From Phorcus lineatus (lineage: Eukaryota > Mollusca > Gastropoda > Trochida > Trochidae), in NCBI GenBank assembly GCA_921293015.1, contig OV121090.1, positions 2,046,001-2,110,000 of the forward strand: a DNA stretch of 64,000 nt. Direction: 5' to 3'. A program made the translations under genes and the position numbers. Every line of letters starts with the position of its first letter. The first letter of the stretch is position 1. Shown one piece after another: positions 23,801 to 35,398 of this stretch. A model generated the notes under the pieces. It was given only the letters and a program-made list of their open reading frames with translations. It did not search any database and was not told where the DNA came from.

Positions 23801-26783
23801 AGTATATATCCTCAAAGAGCCACTCCATGAGTTGTTAGAGCAATATATGCTATTCTTAATCAATGGTGTCATTGGATCCTGAAGTATCGACTGTTACCAA
23901 AGCGACACATTTTAAAGATTATTGTGTTTTTTTTATATAAAACAGCCAGGAGGGCAGTTAAGAGTTGATAGAATTTGTTAGGTTATATAACTAGTATCCA
24001 TGTATATTGGACATGATATCTACACCTCTGTGCATTTATAAGGCTGTTTTTTTATTTTCATGGAAAACCAGTATACTACATAGTATGTCATTTATATGTC
24101 TTTTGGCCATGAAAAATTCAGATGTTTTGATTTTATATCACCACATATGACAATTAGGTTCGTAACAAAGGTAAATAATATGTTATGAAAATCATGGAGT
24201 GGCTCTTTAATAATTGATCAACAAGCTTACTGCCATAGCAGTTCTAGAAGTGAAGATTTATAATTGAAATCTTACAAACAAGCACTACAAAGATTGTAGA
24301 TTTAATTAAAAAGTAAACATTTCAATTTAAATTCTGGGATGATAAAATAGATTATAAAAACATAAAGATAATATCTAGCCTTGGGTAGCTCCTTACATAA
24401 GATTAGCTAGATTTGATTGATTCATATTGAGATTATAGAAACTTACCTACAAAGAGCTGAGGGAACTTCAGTGGAAGAATAAGACACTCCTTCAATGATT
24501 GCAAGGCCTCAGTGTGTCCTTTTATCTCTTCAAATTGGATTTTCACATTTTTATCCATGATAAAACCTGCAATAATGAGAGAGAGAGAGAGAGTATCCTG
24601 TATTGAAGGTCGCATGGTACACTATTTTATACATATATGTTCAATGTTGTCATAATGCAATAATGAGGCAGGTATAAAGAAACAGAAATGACAATATACC
24701 ATTTGACATCACTGACATTAGAGAAACCAAGCTGTGCATTGATATTTAAAATTTATTTTTAAAATTTCTTATAAAGTAAAAGCCAAAGTAGGTTCTGAAG
24801 TGTTTTGTCTATTTAGTTGATTTTTATATTGTGAAATGACACCTTATTTCTTAACCATTTAGACAGTTAGATTAGTTTAGAGCCTTCCTACTTTTCCAGC
24901 AATTTATCTTGAGAAATATTTCAATTCTATGTTTAACAATTTCATTTTCCAATCTGAGTTTCGTCTTACTTTCAAAGAAGTTGTTTGTTTCTAGTTCCTC
25001 AGTACTGATGACTTTGTTTGGTCTGCAAACTGCACAGGTATTTGAACTATTTGAAAAGCAAAAGTCTTAAAAACAGGTATAAAGTCAAAACATTAAACCC
25101 TTTTTCATACACAAGAAATAATATATATGTTGCTTTTAGCAGTGATCTCTATGACTCGCTAGTTGTAACTCAAAAACTCAAATATTTTCTCCCTCAAATA
25201 TATCCCAGAAGATGAAACCAAACAAACATGACTTAAGTGGAATATTTGGCAGCCATGAATTAAAACCCTGTCCTGGTTGTGTGATTGATTGATTAATCAA
25301 AACTGGGAACATTTAAATAATTTCTATTTTCTAACATAACAACACTATAATTTCACCCAAAGTAACAAAAATGATAATTTCTACTTTTTCTACCAAAGAC
25401 TAAGTACTCAATCTTAAAACCAAAATAAATACTTACTTCTTTTCTTGCTTTAAATGTTCTTTCATATGCTCTGCTTTGGTGAGAAAAAGACTTATCTTGG
25501 ATCGAAGTGTGGCTTTTATCCTTCCCTCTAGTGTTGGTTCTGTGTATTCAATATAAAAATCTTTTTTTAAAATTGGAAGTATCACTTATTTGACAAATCT
25601 ATTTCTTCAATTTTTTTCAAATAACTTTAAAATTTAAAATTTAAATTAAAATAGATCTTTGTTTAGGCAGGACCTTCCCTTAAATATGTCATTTTCACAA
25701 AAACACTCCAATAGAAATATCGAACACTAATATCCCTACAAGCAAGAAATCAGGTTCTTTGGAGTCAAAGCATGAATAATTCACTGATACATCCCTAGAA
25801 ACCTTCTCTTTATACTAAAATACACAGTGGAGGATAAAGAGTGGAGTTTAGGGAATTGCAAACCCCCATCCCCATTTGGATTTTTTTTCAAAATTGCACA
25901 CGAAAAAGTTCATCCCCCTTTTAAAGAGTAAACCACCACCTTTAAGAATTACTGTTTCCAACCCTGATATATCTTGAAATACCCATACCCACTAGTACTT
26001 GTGAATCTTTGAATATCTTTATTAAAAACCCACATCTCTGAATGCCTCTAGAGTCCAAACAATTTGTCTTTTAATACCTTTGTAAACTATCATTAGGAGC
26101 TCCAAGCCCTTCTTGTACAGTTTGAAGGCATCTAACTTTGAGTTTTGTTTCTCTTCTTCGACCGCTTTCACCAACACACCAACAGCCTTGTGAATGATTT
26201 CCTGAATTCTCTGTAAGAAATTTATTTCATGATATCATTATGACAAATAGAAACCATAGAAGTTGTGATCTTTATATCTTTATGTGACAAAAGGCTATAT
26301 TTTGATAGAAGAAACTGTGGCGGGTAACATATTTAACATCACATCTGAATTAGAATTAATAGATATTACATTTTGATAAAAGTTTTAAATGCTCACAGTT
26401 TTAGTCAATGGTTGAGCTTGCTGAGCTTCTTGTTGGGGACCAATAGTCGGTTCCTGATTATCTTGGACATTTGCCTGATTGGCTCCATTGTTACTGCCTT
26501 CCTCTTGAACTCTTTGAGTAACAATTCCTAAATGCTCAAGCCCAGTAGCACCATTCTGGTTTTCTTGGACTAATTGCTGGTTGGTTCCATTGTTACTGCC
26601 TTCCTCTTGAACTCTTTGATTACCATTTCCTAATTGTTCCTGACCCATAGCACTGTTTTCTCTGTCTGTATCCACAGAATCAGACGGTTGAACCAAATCA
26701 TAATGGAACAAATTTAACAGGTCGAGAGCATTTTCTTTCAGAGATCTATCCATGTCTCTGGTCTCATTGTTTCCTGCTGCCAT
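17753..26783 (-). CDS. Divergent VPS4-like MIT-AAA ATPase, complete 12-exon gene, 552 aa
   Basis: VPS4 uses ATP to disassemble ESCRT-III polymers at membranes; this is a paralogue-like relative. Exons (minus): 26783-26397, 26210-26078, 25539-25437, 25022-24970, 24566-24447, 22968-22928, 22330-22209, 21707-21465, 20214-20077, 19126-19030, 18362-18237 and 17848-17753, all GT-AG with consistent phase. Order: disordered Q/N-rich 1-129, MIT helices about 130-208, linker exon, AAA core with Walker A GHPGTGKT (279-286), Walker-B-like ILILEDLD (336-343), sensor region FVTQKPW, FRRRVYKRIF with arginine-finger candidates, FTQADLVCLCRDAMMQSVRR, and the VPS4-specific end ATEMSWIDLDG...LLEPE. Oddities: ED replaces the usual DE, Gln389 replaces sensor-1 Asn, pore loop 1 is SRFF rather than SKW. 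Activity is therefore uncertain. Usual VPS4 is about 440 aa; the extra length is N-terminal. Confidence 0.92.
18237..18362 (-). CDS. VPS4-like exon 11 (VPS4-specific beta region)
   Basis: GFWTPCCHGDDGATEMSWID and HKLLEPE match the LLTPCSPGD..AIEM.W.D....KLLEP stretch diagnostic of VPS4 rather than katanin or spastin. The donor GTG|GTCTGT was chosen over GAA|GTGGTC because it keeps VPS4 spacing to the last helix. Confidence 0.88.
19030..19126 (-). CDS. VPS4-like exon 10 (sensor 2 region)
   Basis: FTQADLVCLCRDAMMQSVRR then IQEARYFKQ, comparable with YSGADI...RD.LMQPVRK.Q.A.HFK in VPS4. Donor CAG|GTGAG. Confidence 0.93.
20077..20214 (-). CDS. VPS4-like exon 9 (AAA small domain start)
   Basis: VYKRIFFDLPTKKARIEILK and FDQLGDKTISAG align with the F.KRI...LP....AR..IL and LG..T.G.SG stretches of VPS4/katanin-type ATPases. 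Confidence 0.92.
20355..20516. repeat. Inverted-repeat (MITE-like) element in VPS4-like intron
   Basis: CTCACCCTCGTGTCTTCTGA at about 20368 is mirrored by TCAGAAGACACGAGGATGAG at about 20489; ~160 bp in total. No target duplication resolved. Confidence 0.6.
21465..21707 (-). CDS. VPS4-like exon 8 (Walker B, sensor 1, Arg fingers)
   Basis: VKDLFRFF, then SPCILILEDLDVMDRHHSN, KTEFLVQYEGF and MVFVTQKPWCLASPFRRR. Codons at 340/341 are GAG GAT (Glu-Asp), the reverse of the usual Asp-Glu. Donor GGAG|GTCAGT. Confidence 0.93.
22209..22330 (-). CDS. VPS4-like exon 7 (Walker A, pore loop)
   Basis: HPGTGKTMMMTAIATE completes Walker A (GHPGTGKT). Pore loop 1 reads LTSRFFSDRPER, where VPS4 proteins have a SKW.GESEK stretch; the aromatic Trp is replaced by Phe. 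Confidence 0.92.
22928..22968 (-). CDS. VPS4-like exon 6 (41 nt, up to Walker A)
   Basis: Encodes RYRTFTNNTLLFG, the strand leading into Walker A. Acceptor tttccag, donor TTTGGG|GTGAG; it keeps the frame into exon 7. Confidence 0.85.
23425..23766. mobile_element. MITE with CAGGGGCGTAGGA termini
   Basis: 342 bp bounded by CAGGGGCGTAGGAGC and GTTCCTACGCCCCTG and flanked by AATGC on both sides (23420-23424 and 23767-23771). It contains a poly(A) run and several gtggggggg/gcttaaaaaa motifs. The termini resemble hAT-type ends but the flanking repeat is 5 bp, not 8. It lies in an intron of the VPS4-like gene. Confidence 0.8.
23816..24206 (-). mobile_element. MITE copy 1, AGAGCCACTCC termini, TTAA flank
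   Basis: 391 bp from AGAGCCACTCCATGA to its complement. The right flank is TTAA and the left flank is TCAA. It is a reverse-oriented relative of 29690-30159: both hold ccaggagg, tggatactagttatataacc, tcatatgtggtgatataaaa. It lies in an intron of the VPS4-like gene, next to the preceding MITE. Confidence 0.85.
24447..24566 (-). CDS. VPS4-like exon 5 (start of AAA domain)
   Basis: NVKIQFEEIKGHTEALQSLK and then ECLILPLKFPQLFV correspond to the N-terminal AAA stretch of VPS4 (V.W.DVAGLE.AKEALKEAVILPIKFP.LF). Donor GTAG|GTAAGT. Confidence 0.92.
24970..25022 (-). CDS. VPS4-like exon 4 (linker, 53 nt)
   Basis: Acceptor tttgcag|ACC and donor GAAA|GTAAG. It encodes PNKVISTEELETNNFFE. It was found because exons 3 and 5 are out of phase with each other and this exon restores the frame (2+53 nt, leaving 1). 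No sequence similarity is expected in this linker. Confidence 0.75.
25437..25539 (-). CDS. VPS4-like exon 3 (MIT helix 3)
   Basis: GRIKATLRSKISLFLTKAEH and then MKEHLKQEK follow the pattern of MIT helix 3 (…RAEKLKEYL in VPS4). Donor AA|GTAAGT. Confidence 0.88.
26078..26210 (-). CDS. VPS4-like exon 2 (MIT helices 1-2)
   Basis: Acceptor ttcttacag and donor AAAG|GTATT. RIQEIIHKAVGVLVKAVEEE and FKLYKKGLELLMIVYK match the first two helices of a MIT domain, which binds C-terminal tails of ESCRT-III proteins. Confidence 0.88.
26397..26783 (-). CDS. VPS4-like exon 1 (Q/N-rich N-terminal extension)
   Basis: 129 codons from ATG (context AACATGG) to donor ACT|GTGAGC. The region after residue 40 is rich in Q, N, E and G. 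QRVQEEGSNNG occurs twice (about 56-66 and 90-100, 34 residues apart), an internal duplication. No counterpart is known to me in canonical VPS4, which starts with the MIT domain. Confidence 0.85.
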
Positions 26784-26799
26784 GTTTGGTTATAGCTAG

Positions 26800-29685
26800 A
26801 TATAGATTTCGTTATATCTGATTCATAGCGTCTGTGTCTACTGAGGGCACTCTAAAATTAATACGAATGTCAACGTCATGTGCTAAGGCTGTTGTATACA
26901 GAGAGAACACATCAAAAGTTCACATGGTAACGACACGGTTTCAATTGAGAATCGCCAGTTCTATCCTAAATAGAGATACAGAAAGCATCAGCATTGTGTT
27001 GTTTCATTATTGACACTCTCATATAAGCTAGAGTCATGTGGAAATGATCATCTTCGTACTTTCAGCTAAAGATAGAATCTAACGTAATTTTTACACCAAT
27101 TGTGCTAAAATAAATATGACAACAGCCTGTATAACTTCCATTCATCACCGGAATCTTTATTCATTTACAAAATGAAACTTTATAATTCAAAATATAATCG
27201 TAATGTCACCAATGTTAATATCTTTGACAATTAAAAATCGCTTGTTTACATTCAAACCCGGAAATGTTCAAAGTTGATTAAGAGTTAACTCCCTTTGACC
27301 ACTCTCGTTGTTTGAGATAATAAAAGTTGTCTTCGAAAAGGGGGTCATCTCAAAATTGGTAGTGGATTTTATAAAACGTGTTGAATTTATTATTTATCTT
27401 TATGATGATAACTTGAATTATTACAGTATTAAAAGTATTGTCGTTAAATTTGTATTTACAAGACAGTGTGTGATACAATTTCTACCAATTTCTATCGCAG
27501 CGGTCGTAAAATATTCCGTTTCCTCTGTCAAGAATGTTATATTCACACGGGGTAAAGTTTAATATAGGTTCATGAAAATTATGAATACAAAACCAAACCT
27601 ATGCAAATGTTTCCGACATAAGGTTAATGGGTATTTTCATGAAGAGAAAAGAGAAATAATGAACAGTAAAATATATGTCTTTGACAAATGTTTTAATGTT
27701 ATTGAAATTATATTCATTAAAGGAAAAGGAAGGAAAATATTCAAATGTATGTGAAGTCGTCAATAGTTATTGTCAATTTTGTGTTTTTGCATGGTAGATT
27801 TTGTGAAGCCACGAAAAAAGGATATTAATCGGTAGCCATATGACTGTGTCTAATTAAAAGGTTTGACCTCACACAGGACAATATCAGTTCAGTATAATGA
27901 AAAAGAAATTCGGACAATGTACAGCGACTTGCGCTCGCCAGTGAAACGACCGTAATTTAGAGGTTAAAGATCGACTGAAATGACCCATGGCAACTTTCAC
28001 GATTCATAAAATACGTACTCTAATTTGCCAGTAACTTGAGTTTAAATTTTCGAAATCGGCCTATAAACAACTTTAATACGGCTTTTTCCAATCACCAGCT
28101 AATTAGCACCAGTGAACAGAACTGAACTGGCCCGTGGTCACTGAGGCGTGTCCAGCCGCGTGTCCTGCCGCGTGACGTGCTAGTCGGCGAAAGTATAACC
28201 TCCTTAATGAAAAAACAACAGGAAATCTCACATTCTAAACAACCGTTTAAACATGTCTAAAGTCATCCAAGCAACTCAAACCTCCCATAAATTGATGTTA
28301 AATATATCTTTAATTATCTGTATTGTTCCAAGCGAAAGACAGTGTTTAAACGTGATGCTATGCGCACTATCCCATAGCATGTGTACATCAATTACGACGT
28401 CTGCCAAATGTTGTCACAACAATCAGACTGGTTTAAATAGTCTTATTTTTTATGACACGACACACAGGTGGCCGTTATATAATCCTATCGCATTCAATTT
28501 CAATTCTTGATTTAATGGTCTCTTATTATACCTTTTGAATTTTAACGCCTTGGACCCACCAAGCGGAATATATGTCCTGTCATAATGGCGTAATCTTGGC
28601 ATTCGACTGTGACTTAGTTTATTGTCACGGCGTCCAGTCATTTTGAACCAATGAGCTTGTAGAATATATATTCAACCAATAAATTAAGAGAAGGAGATTT
28701 GACTCATGCTCTTCTACGGACGATGCCACACATTTAAAAAAGTACGTCGTGAATAACGGGTACCAACATTCTTTAGGATTACATAGGATGTTTCTAACGC
28801 TTGCGCCAGGTATGTTTTCATGTCATTGATTGTTAAATTCGAAGACAGAGATATTGCAACACGGTGTGAGATGTTATACTAGCTAACAATATAATATACG
28901 TTAGTTAAATACAAACGAATCATCCACTAAGTACTAAGTTGTCATGAAAGTGGAGTGAAACAAAATTATTTTTTCTACAGTAAACATTAACAAAGTCTTT
29001 ACATTCTCTCCCGTTTATTACAAAAACCTTAATTTTTTCGAGACAATTTAGTACTTCATATCGATAATAAATGTTGTAACACTACGTGATATCCCATAAT
29101 AATAGATCTCTCACCGACCTAGTTCTTAACCTTTTGGATATAAACCCACCCAAGAAAACCGCGTCCAAGGATTGTCACAGTCCAATCAAAATGGATTTGA
29201 CGACTAAGAGGGAAAGTTTATATCATGAAGCAGTTACATATCGTATTTTGGAATTCTTTCGGTCATGCTATTGCCTCTATTTTGCTGTTGAATTAGCTTA
29301 AAAATACAGAGAAAATCAAAGGGCTGGACTTTCAGAAGACGACTAGCACGTCACACACTGGGCGTGGCTTCGAGTCATGCTTCGGTGATTTTGTCTAAGC
29401 GTTCGCCAGGCTCATTAGGCGGTTATCCAAAACAGGGGTATAAAAGGTCTCCTAGTAGTCGAATTAAAGCGTATATTTTCTCATTTTTTGGCTCTATTGA
29501 TTCTTATAAGTGAAGCGACTACAGATAATAATTTTGTAATAATCACAATTATGCGTTACGTCTCCTCTTTAAAGCAGACTGAATGAATAATTTTGTCGAT
29601 AGTGTTAAACAGCATGTGCATTTAAAGGGCCGTACGTAGTTCGACTTTCATTGAGCACTTTCAATTGCCATATGCAAAGGACACA
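26800..29685. other. Upstream flank of VPS4-like gene; intergenic
   Basis: No domain-bearing ORF. The 5' UTR and promoter of the VPS4-like gene must lie near 26790-27300, but no clear core element is seen. A locally CpG-rich patch lies at 28130-28200 and a TATA-like element at 29446-29456. Short ORFs (27308-27562, 28253-28510, 29086-29301) look like chance. Confidence 0.4.
29446..29456 (+). promoter_or_regulatory. Orphan TATA-box-like element
   Basis: GGTATAAAAGG is a near-ideal metazoan TATA box in its G-rich setting, preceded by GC-richer DNA with cgtcac and gggcgtgg. No recognisable coding gene follows within several kb. It may drive a non-coding RNA or be chance. Confidence 0.3.
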
Positions 29686-29689
29686 TTAA

Positions 29690-30159
29690 AGAGCCACTCC
29701 GTGATTTTCATAACATATTATTTACCTTTGATACGAACCCTAAATGTCATATGTGGTGATATAAAATCAAAACATCTTAACTTTTCATGTCCAAAAGACA
29801 TATGACAAATACTGGTTTTCCATGAAATCTAAAAACAGCCTTTTAAATGCACAGAGGTGTATATATCACTTCCAATATACATGGATACTAGTTATATAAC
29901 CTAATAAACACTATCAACTCCTAATTAACCGTCCTCCTGGCTGTTTTAGATAAGTCTCCAAAATTACGTTTGACTCTTTGACGCGCGCAACTGTCCGGTT
30001 TTCGATCATAATTGCGACGTTCTACCTTCATATTGTCACTGTATAAAACCCAATAAGCTTTAAAATGTGTCTTTTTGGTAACAGTCCCCACTTCGCGATC
30101 AAATGACACCACTGATTAAGTTTGGCATATATGACTCCAACAACTCACGGAGTGGCTCT
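29690..30159 (+). mobile_element. MITE copy 2, AGAGCCACTCC termini, TTAA duplication
   Basis: 470 bp with termini AGAGCCACTCCGTGA and complement, flanked by TTAA on both sides (29686-29689 and 30160-30163), as in piggyBac-type insertions. It is longer than copy 1, with extra sequence after cctggctgtttta. No transposase ORF. Confidence 0.88.
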
Positions 30160-30163
30160 TTAA

Positions 30164-33100
30164 GTTATTGTCAGTGTTCTCTACTACCATTGGTCGACAC
30201 CATGTCGTGTGATTCTAACGAAAGAAAATTCTTTGAAAAAATGCCTATCGCCCTTAATTAAGACTACGAATTTGAATACAAATTTCAAGTGTATAATTTC
30301 AACACAAATACCCATTTTGTTATCACGAACTTCACAGTTAAATACTAGTGCCATTTGACTCGTCTTTTTACAGGAGGAAATTTGAAAAAAAACAATATTT
30401 TACAGAATTTTCGGGCACCGGTAAACTACTTAAGGTAATCCTATCTTTGTTTTACGCAACACGTGCATCTAGCAAAGAGGGGCCATCTTTTGCCTTTATG
30501 TTGTACAGTATATCATAAAGAATATCATATATAAAGTATTATTTCGAAATTTAGTTTAATTTTTATTTCATCATTGGTATCATAGATAGAAACCCTGCTT
30601 TAATTTTCAATATTCTTAGAAAATATGATTTAGCTTAAGCTTTAGAATTATCTTTTCTTTGCAAAGCTGATGACAGCAGTGAAAAAGTATTTGTATAGAG
30701 TGATAATTGTACACCTTCTTAATAAATTAATTTGTTTTCGGTAACATTCTAAATACATTACCGAATTTTTTTAATACATCATCTTTGTCGACCTTATTTG
30801 CATTTCTCAGGAGTTTTGTTCTGTTAATAGACTGGGCATTTGCCTGGTAACCTTTCTCAACACTTCCTCATTTCAAACCCTCTTTTCTACAAGGCATACC
30901 TAGAAGTGTTTATATAGGTAGTAGTACATTAAGTTGACATTCTATCAGATAGTGTACGGTGTGCTTCAAATTATATAAAAGCATGCTCTAGCATTACCGC
31001 AGTCATTTACTCGAACCCAATCGTCTAAGTGGCTGGTGCATTCACTTTCAGTAATCTCTTTGAAGTATCTTCCTGGTTAACCCTTAACGCAAAGTCATGT
31101 TGTCAAGATTTCTCTTCAAACAGAGGTAGCTCCGTCATAAATTCCTAGAAATCAATGACGGAGCTAATTCTTTGGGGGGGGGGGGGGGGGGGGGGGTGGG
31201 GGATGGGGGTGGTTGTCAAGCTAAAGGCAAACAAATTGACATGCTTGAAGTAAAACGTTTGTAAACAAAATGACGTTTGTAAAACCGTAAGACGCAACCG
31301 ACGGATTAGCCTTCAATTCAAAGATTGATTTAACATTGGACATTAAACCAATTTCAACTATTTTTTGCCCATTTGATCTCAGTCTGATAACATGCAGGAT
31401 CTATTTTGGAGCACGCTATCTGCTTTATTCCAAACTCAAGTACCCTCCCACCTGAACCATGAAACATTTGGTTGTATATCCGAACGGGTGTGTACGTTGA
31501 CAACCTAATGTGGGACAAGAATTAGCTGCCCCCACCCCCCTCCCATGTACCCCTCCCCGTCACGTGACTTGTTGATTATCTATTAGTTTGTTTCTGGTTT
31601 TTACTTTAGATATCACCTGCTAAGTACGTGTCTCCATCGGAATTAACTTGATGTTGGAATGTATGAGAAATTCACGGAAGATAGAAGTACTTGGTTTAAA
31701 GGTCACTGGGTCACACTGTCTACGTTTTTTTCTTCCAGACTAAATATTAATTTTAGTCTGGTAACAACAGGGAAGAAAATCGCTTTGTCAAGCTAGTTAT
31801 TCGATCTAAACAAATAAGCCTTGCAGTGCTGGGTGTGGTCTATGCTATAGCAATATGGGGCTTTGGTACAAACATGTCCAAAATCTGGATCCCTCCTTTC
31901 ATCCCGGGGCGTTTATTTTATTCACAGCCTCTACGCTAAATTCAGACATGTGGCTGGGTTGTTCATAAGGCTAACTGTACTTGATTGCTCAGAAATCCTT
32001 TACCCATGAACACCATTGGTCAGAGGTGATAGATATGTCCAGGCTACATGGATACTTTTAGGTCGGAGTCTACATATTTGTAAAGGGGCGGTTTTGAATT
32101 TTGGGGCTTAAAGGGAGTTTAACTTTTTGAATAAATTGTATTTAATGTAACTGAAATGCTGGAGGAATAATGAATTCGTGATTATTCTTCTCTCACGCGC
32201 ATTTGCTCTTGTTCGTGCATTTTTAGTCTTAAACCTGTTATGTGTGCATATTATTATTTCAACATTACTCTTCATTGTTTGGTACATGATAAATTATATT
32301 GCAAAAAGAATATATTTTAGACAAAAATATAGAAAATATTATATATCATAGTTAATTTCAATTAGACGTTCAGCCAATTCCCGTTCATAGATATCATGGT
32401 AAACATTCTGATATCATATATTCAAAGATTTTTGTGTGTGAGTATATAGGTCTACAGATGTAACTTAAAAACATTACAACTTGCACTACAAACTTTGGTG
32501 TTTATGTTACAAGAGGGTAGAATCAACTACTAAAGTATTAAGTCAACATTCCCTTAGTTTGATTAGCACCTGTACACTACGTGCAAATATAATCTCACTA
32601 GGTTGACTACATTATAGTGAATGTAATTTGTCCTTACATAGTCAGGAGGAAATTGAACAAAAACATTCTTAGAATCCAAAAATTCACATTCAACTGAATG
32701 AAACAGCTAGGATTTCATTAGTAAACATTCTTAAAGTTGTTCTACTCTTGTTTTACGACCTTGTTACAATATTTTAATCACGTGAGTTAAAAACACTCGT
32801 TTCTAGAGTTACTACTAAATCTCTTATTACAAATTATGGAATAATAACACTCTTTTAAAGATAAGAGTCGATTATTTACACTGATGAAACAAGCCATGAA
32901 TTTAATATCGTTCAATTTATTTATTTAAAATCAATTTAATTTAATTCAACTATTCTCAAACGAGAGGTCCCTCCATGGCCCGGAGAGTGTTTCATTTTAT
33001 CGTCATGCCCTAATGATTTACCTTTTAGGTCTGTTTTTCTTTTCTTTTTATCAACTAACATATATGATATCTGGCCATTATATTAAATCATGTCGTTTTA

Positions 33101-34330
33101 TCACACTTAATCGTATCACTCGAAATAATGAACAAGCGTTATTCCTTTTTTTAGTCACCCCTGCCCAGGTTGATTTTGAATATATGCCATATGATAATGT
33201 AACAAGGCACATTTTGATTCACTTAGGTTCAAACAGTAAGAGACAAGATTCAAAATAAACATACATTGGAGATGTAAATAGATCTTAAAATTCAATGACA
33301 GATACAGTATTGTATTGGATGGTCCTGTACTTTATTATTAGGACATTCCAAACACAAAGAACTTGTGTTGCTAAAATCACATCTGGTGATTTAGTTGGAT
33401 CGTTTAAGATAATTTTTAGTGATTTGTCAGTGACAAAATCTGTAATATATAATTAGAAGGACACAAGAAATAAGATTCTTGTTAATGTATAGAGGTTATC
33501 ATGCGAGTATGTTTTGGGATGGTAAATATCCTTCATTAGGAATAAACATTGTATTTTGCGAGCCTTGGCGTTCTGCATTCATTTTGCCAAAAAAGGTCTG
33601 CCGTCATTACTGAAGCTGTAGAAGTTATCTTCAAATGTGCGCATTGATATATGCAAATGAATAGCGTATTGATATCTACGGTAAATTGACATTAAATTTA
33701 TCCCCATTCTTTGCCTTTGAGGCAATAGAGCTGTTGTGTTGACATGGTCTAAATGTTCTAGTAGGTCTTAGAATTTGTTTCTAAATTAAAAAGATGTAAA
33801 CGAAAATATATAAGCGTTTCGGTGGTACGTGTAGATTTGAACCCGAATGCTTTCGCCTTTGCATTCACACGTACTCAGGCGGCGAGCGTATCTCACTTAA
33901 AACGAGAGTTCCTTCCCTTTTCCAAATGCAAATGGCAGCTTGTGTAAACGCAGCGTTACGGATAGATTAACTAATACTTACCCTACTTATTTACTGAAAC
34001 CAAATAAATGATGAAAACATGTATGACACATCGAAGCTAAATATGAGGTCATTGAACATGTGACTCAATCTGCCTTGGTTCCCGTGAGTAAAAGAACTCA
34101 GTTCATTCATTGAAATAGCTAGGCCTATGTATTTCGGTAGATTTCAACTAGCGATGATGGTGAACTTCACGAAAGAGCTGCACAAAGTCCGTTTGTCATT
34201 TCTCCAACTTAATTTTGATGCATTAAATGAAGAATAATTTTCTGAAGCCATCCGTTTGTGCAGGCATTCCAAATGATAAAGCGTGTGACGTCATAGTAAT
34301 TTTCAGAAAAAGTTCCGGCACTTGACCTAA
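30164..34330. other. Intergenic, AT-rich, no gene seen
   Basis: Contains a deleted MITE fragment (31111-31165), a 23-base poly(G) run (31174-31196) and a possible tRNA-derived repeat near 33835-33905. The ORF at 33013-33258 shows no domain. I found no exons. Confidence 0.45.
31111..31165. repeat. Internally deleted copy of the 49380-49821 MITE
   Basis: Begins like that element's left end (AACAGAGGTAGCTCCGTCAT, aaattccta) and then jumps to its right-end sequence (TGACGGAGCTA). A 23-base poly(G) run follows at 31174. Confidence 0.7.
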
Positions 34331-34372
34331 GTAATTTGCATCGGTATCCGCATATGACCCCAACGGATATAA

Positions 34373-35398
34373 GATAAAGATAAGATAAGATAAGATAACA
34401 CTTTATTACCCAGAAGGGAATTCTTCTTACATCCGACAGAGCATGACAAGATACATGTAAAACTTAACAATAAGAATTCAATACTATGGAAGGATAATAC
34501 TATGCAATGCAATATAGATACACAAAAAAAAACCAAAAAAAACAACAACACACATACATATTTATATAATTACACAAGCCGCACAAAGCAGTTTTGATAT
34601 CATTAACAATGTAAAGAACTCTTGTTTAAAATTGTAATACTCGAGGGTATGAATGATTTCCTGGTTCGATTTGACCTATGGTAAGGAACATTAAAACGTT
34701 TTCCAGATGGCAAAAGAGAATATTCTGAGTGTAAGACACGTGTTGGATCAGAAATAATTTTACGTGCATGAGTTAGCATTTTTTCATCATATATTGACGC
34801 AGGATGTTCAAGTATGGTGCCAGCAATCTTTGAGCTTATATTTACAATCTTGATTATCCTGTTTCTATTTTGAAGACTGAGAGAGCCGTACCAACACTGA
34901 ATGCCATAAGAAAGAACGCTTTGCACAAAGCAGAGTGTAGAATATGTTCATCAATTTCACATCAACATCAAAAGATCTTAATTTCCTCATAAAGTAGAGT
35001 CTCTGTTGGCATTTTTTGTACAAAGATGTTGTGTTGCTATTCCAAGTCAACTTATTGTCAATGATTGTACCTAGATATTTATATTCTGATGCGACTTCAA
35101 CCGGAGTATTGTTCATATTCACAGGTTCCAACAACTTTTCCCCGGTTCTAAAATCAAAAATCATTTCCTTTGTTTTCTTGACATTTACATAAAGAAAATT
35201 TCCTTTGCACCAGTCAGAAAGATTCGATATCTCTGAACGATATCCATCTTCATTAGAGTTCAATAGAGCGATTAGAGCTGCATCATCCGCATACTTGACA
35301 ATTGAGCAGGAAGGATCATGTGCAACACAATCATTTGTATATGTAGTGAATAAAACAGGTGATAGAACGCACCCTTGTGGAGCGCCGGTATTAATAGT
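34373..35398 (-). pseudogene. LINE C, 3' part: reverse transcriptase with YADD, to tail
   Basis: On the minus strand it reads NTGAPQGCVLSPVLFTTYTN, then KYADDAALI (RT catalytic box), WCKGNFLYVNVKKTKEMIFD, YKYLGTIIDNKLTW and SYGIQCWYGSLSLQNRNR, the order found in jockey/CR1-type LINE RTs. There is a frameshift near 34900. The 3' end is a (TTATC)n microsatellite at about 34400-34373. The element is cut from its upstream part at 36076 by a 677-bp insertion. Confidence 0.88.

Noticed and set aside
31174..31196. Poly(G) runs here and at about 38257 and 59103 as G-quadruplex regulators
   Set aside because: Homopolymer G runs in repeat-rich intergenic DNA; length may also be an assembly error. No gene context supports a role.
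33835..33905. tRNA gene on minus strand (gggttcaaatc near 33838)
   Set aside because: A box-B-like string is present but the T-stem does not pair and no cloverleaf can be drawn; at most an old SINE fragment.
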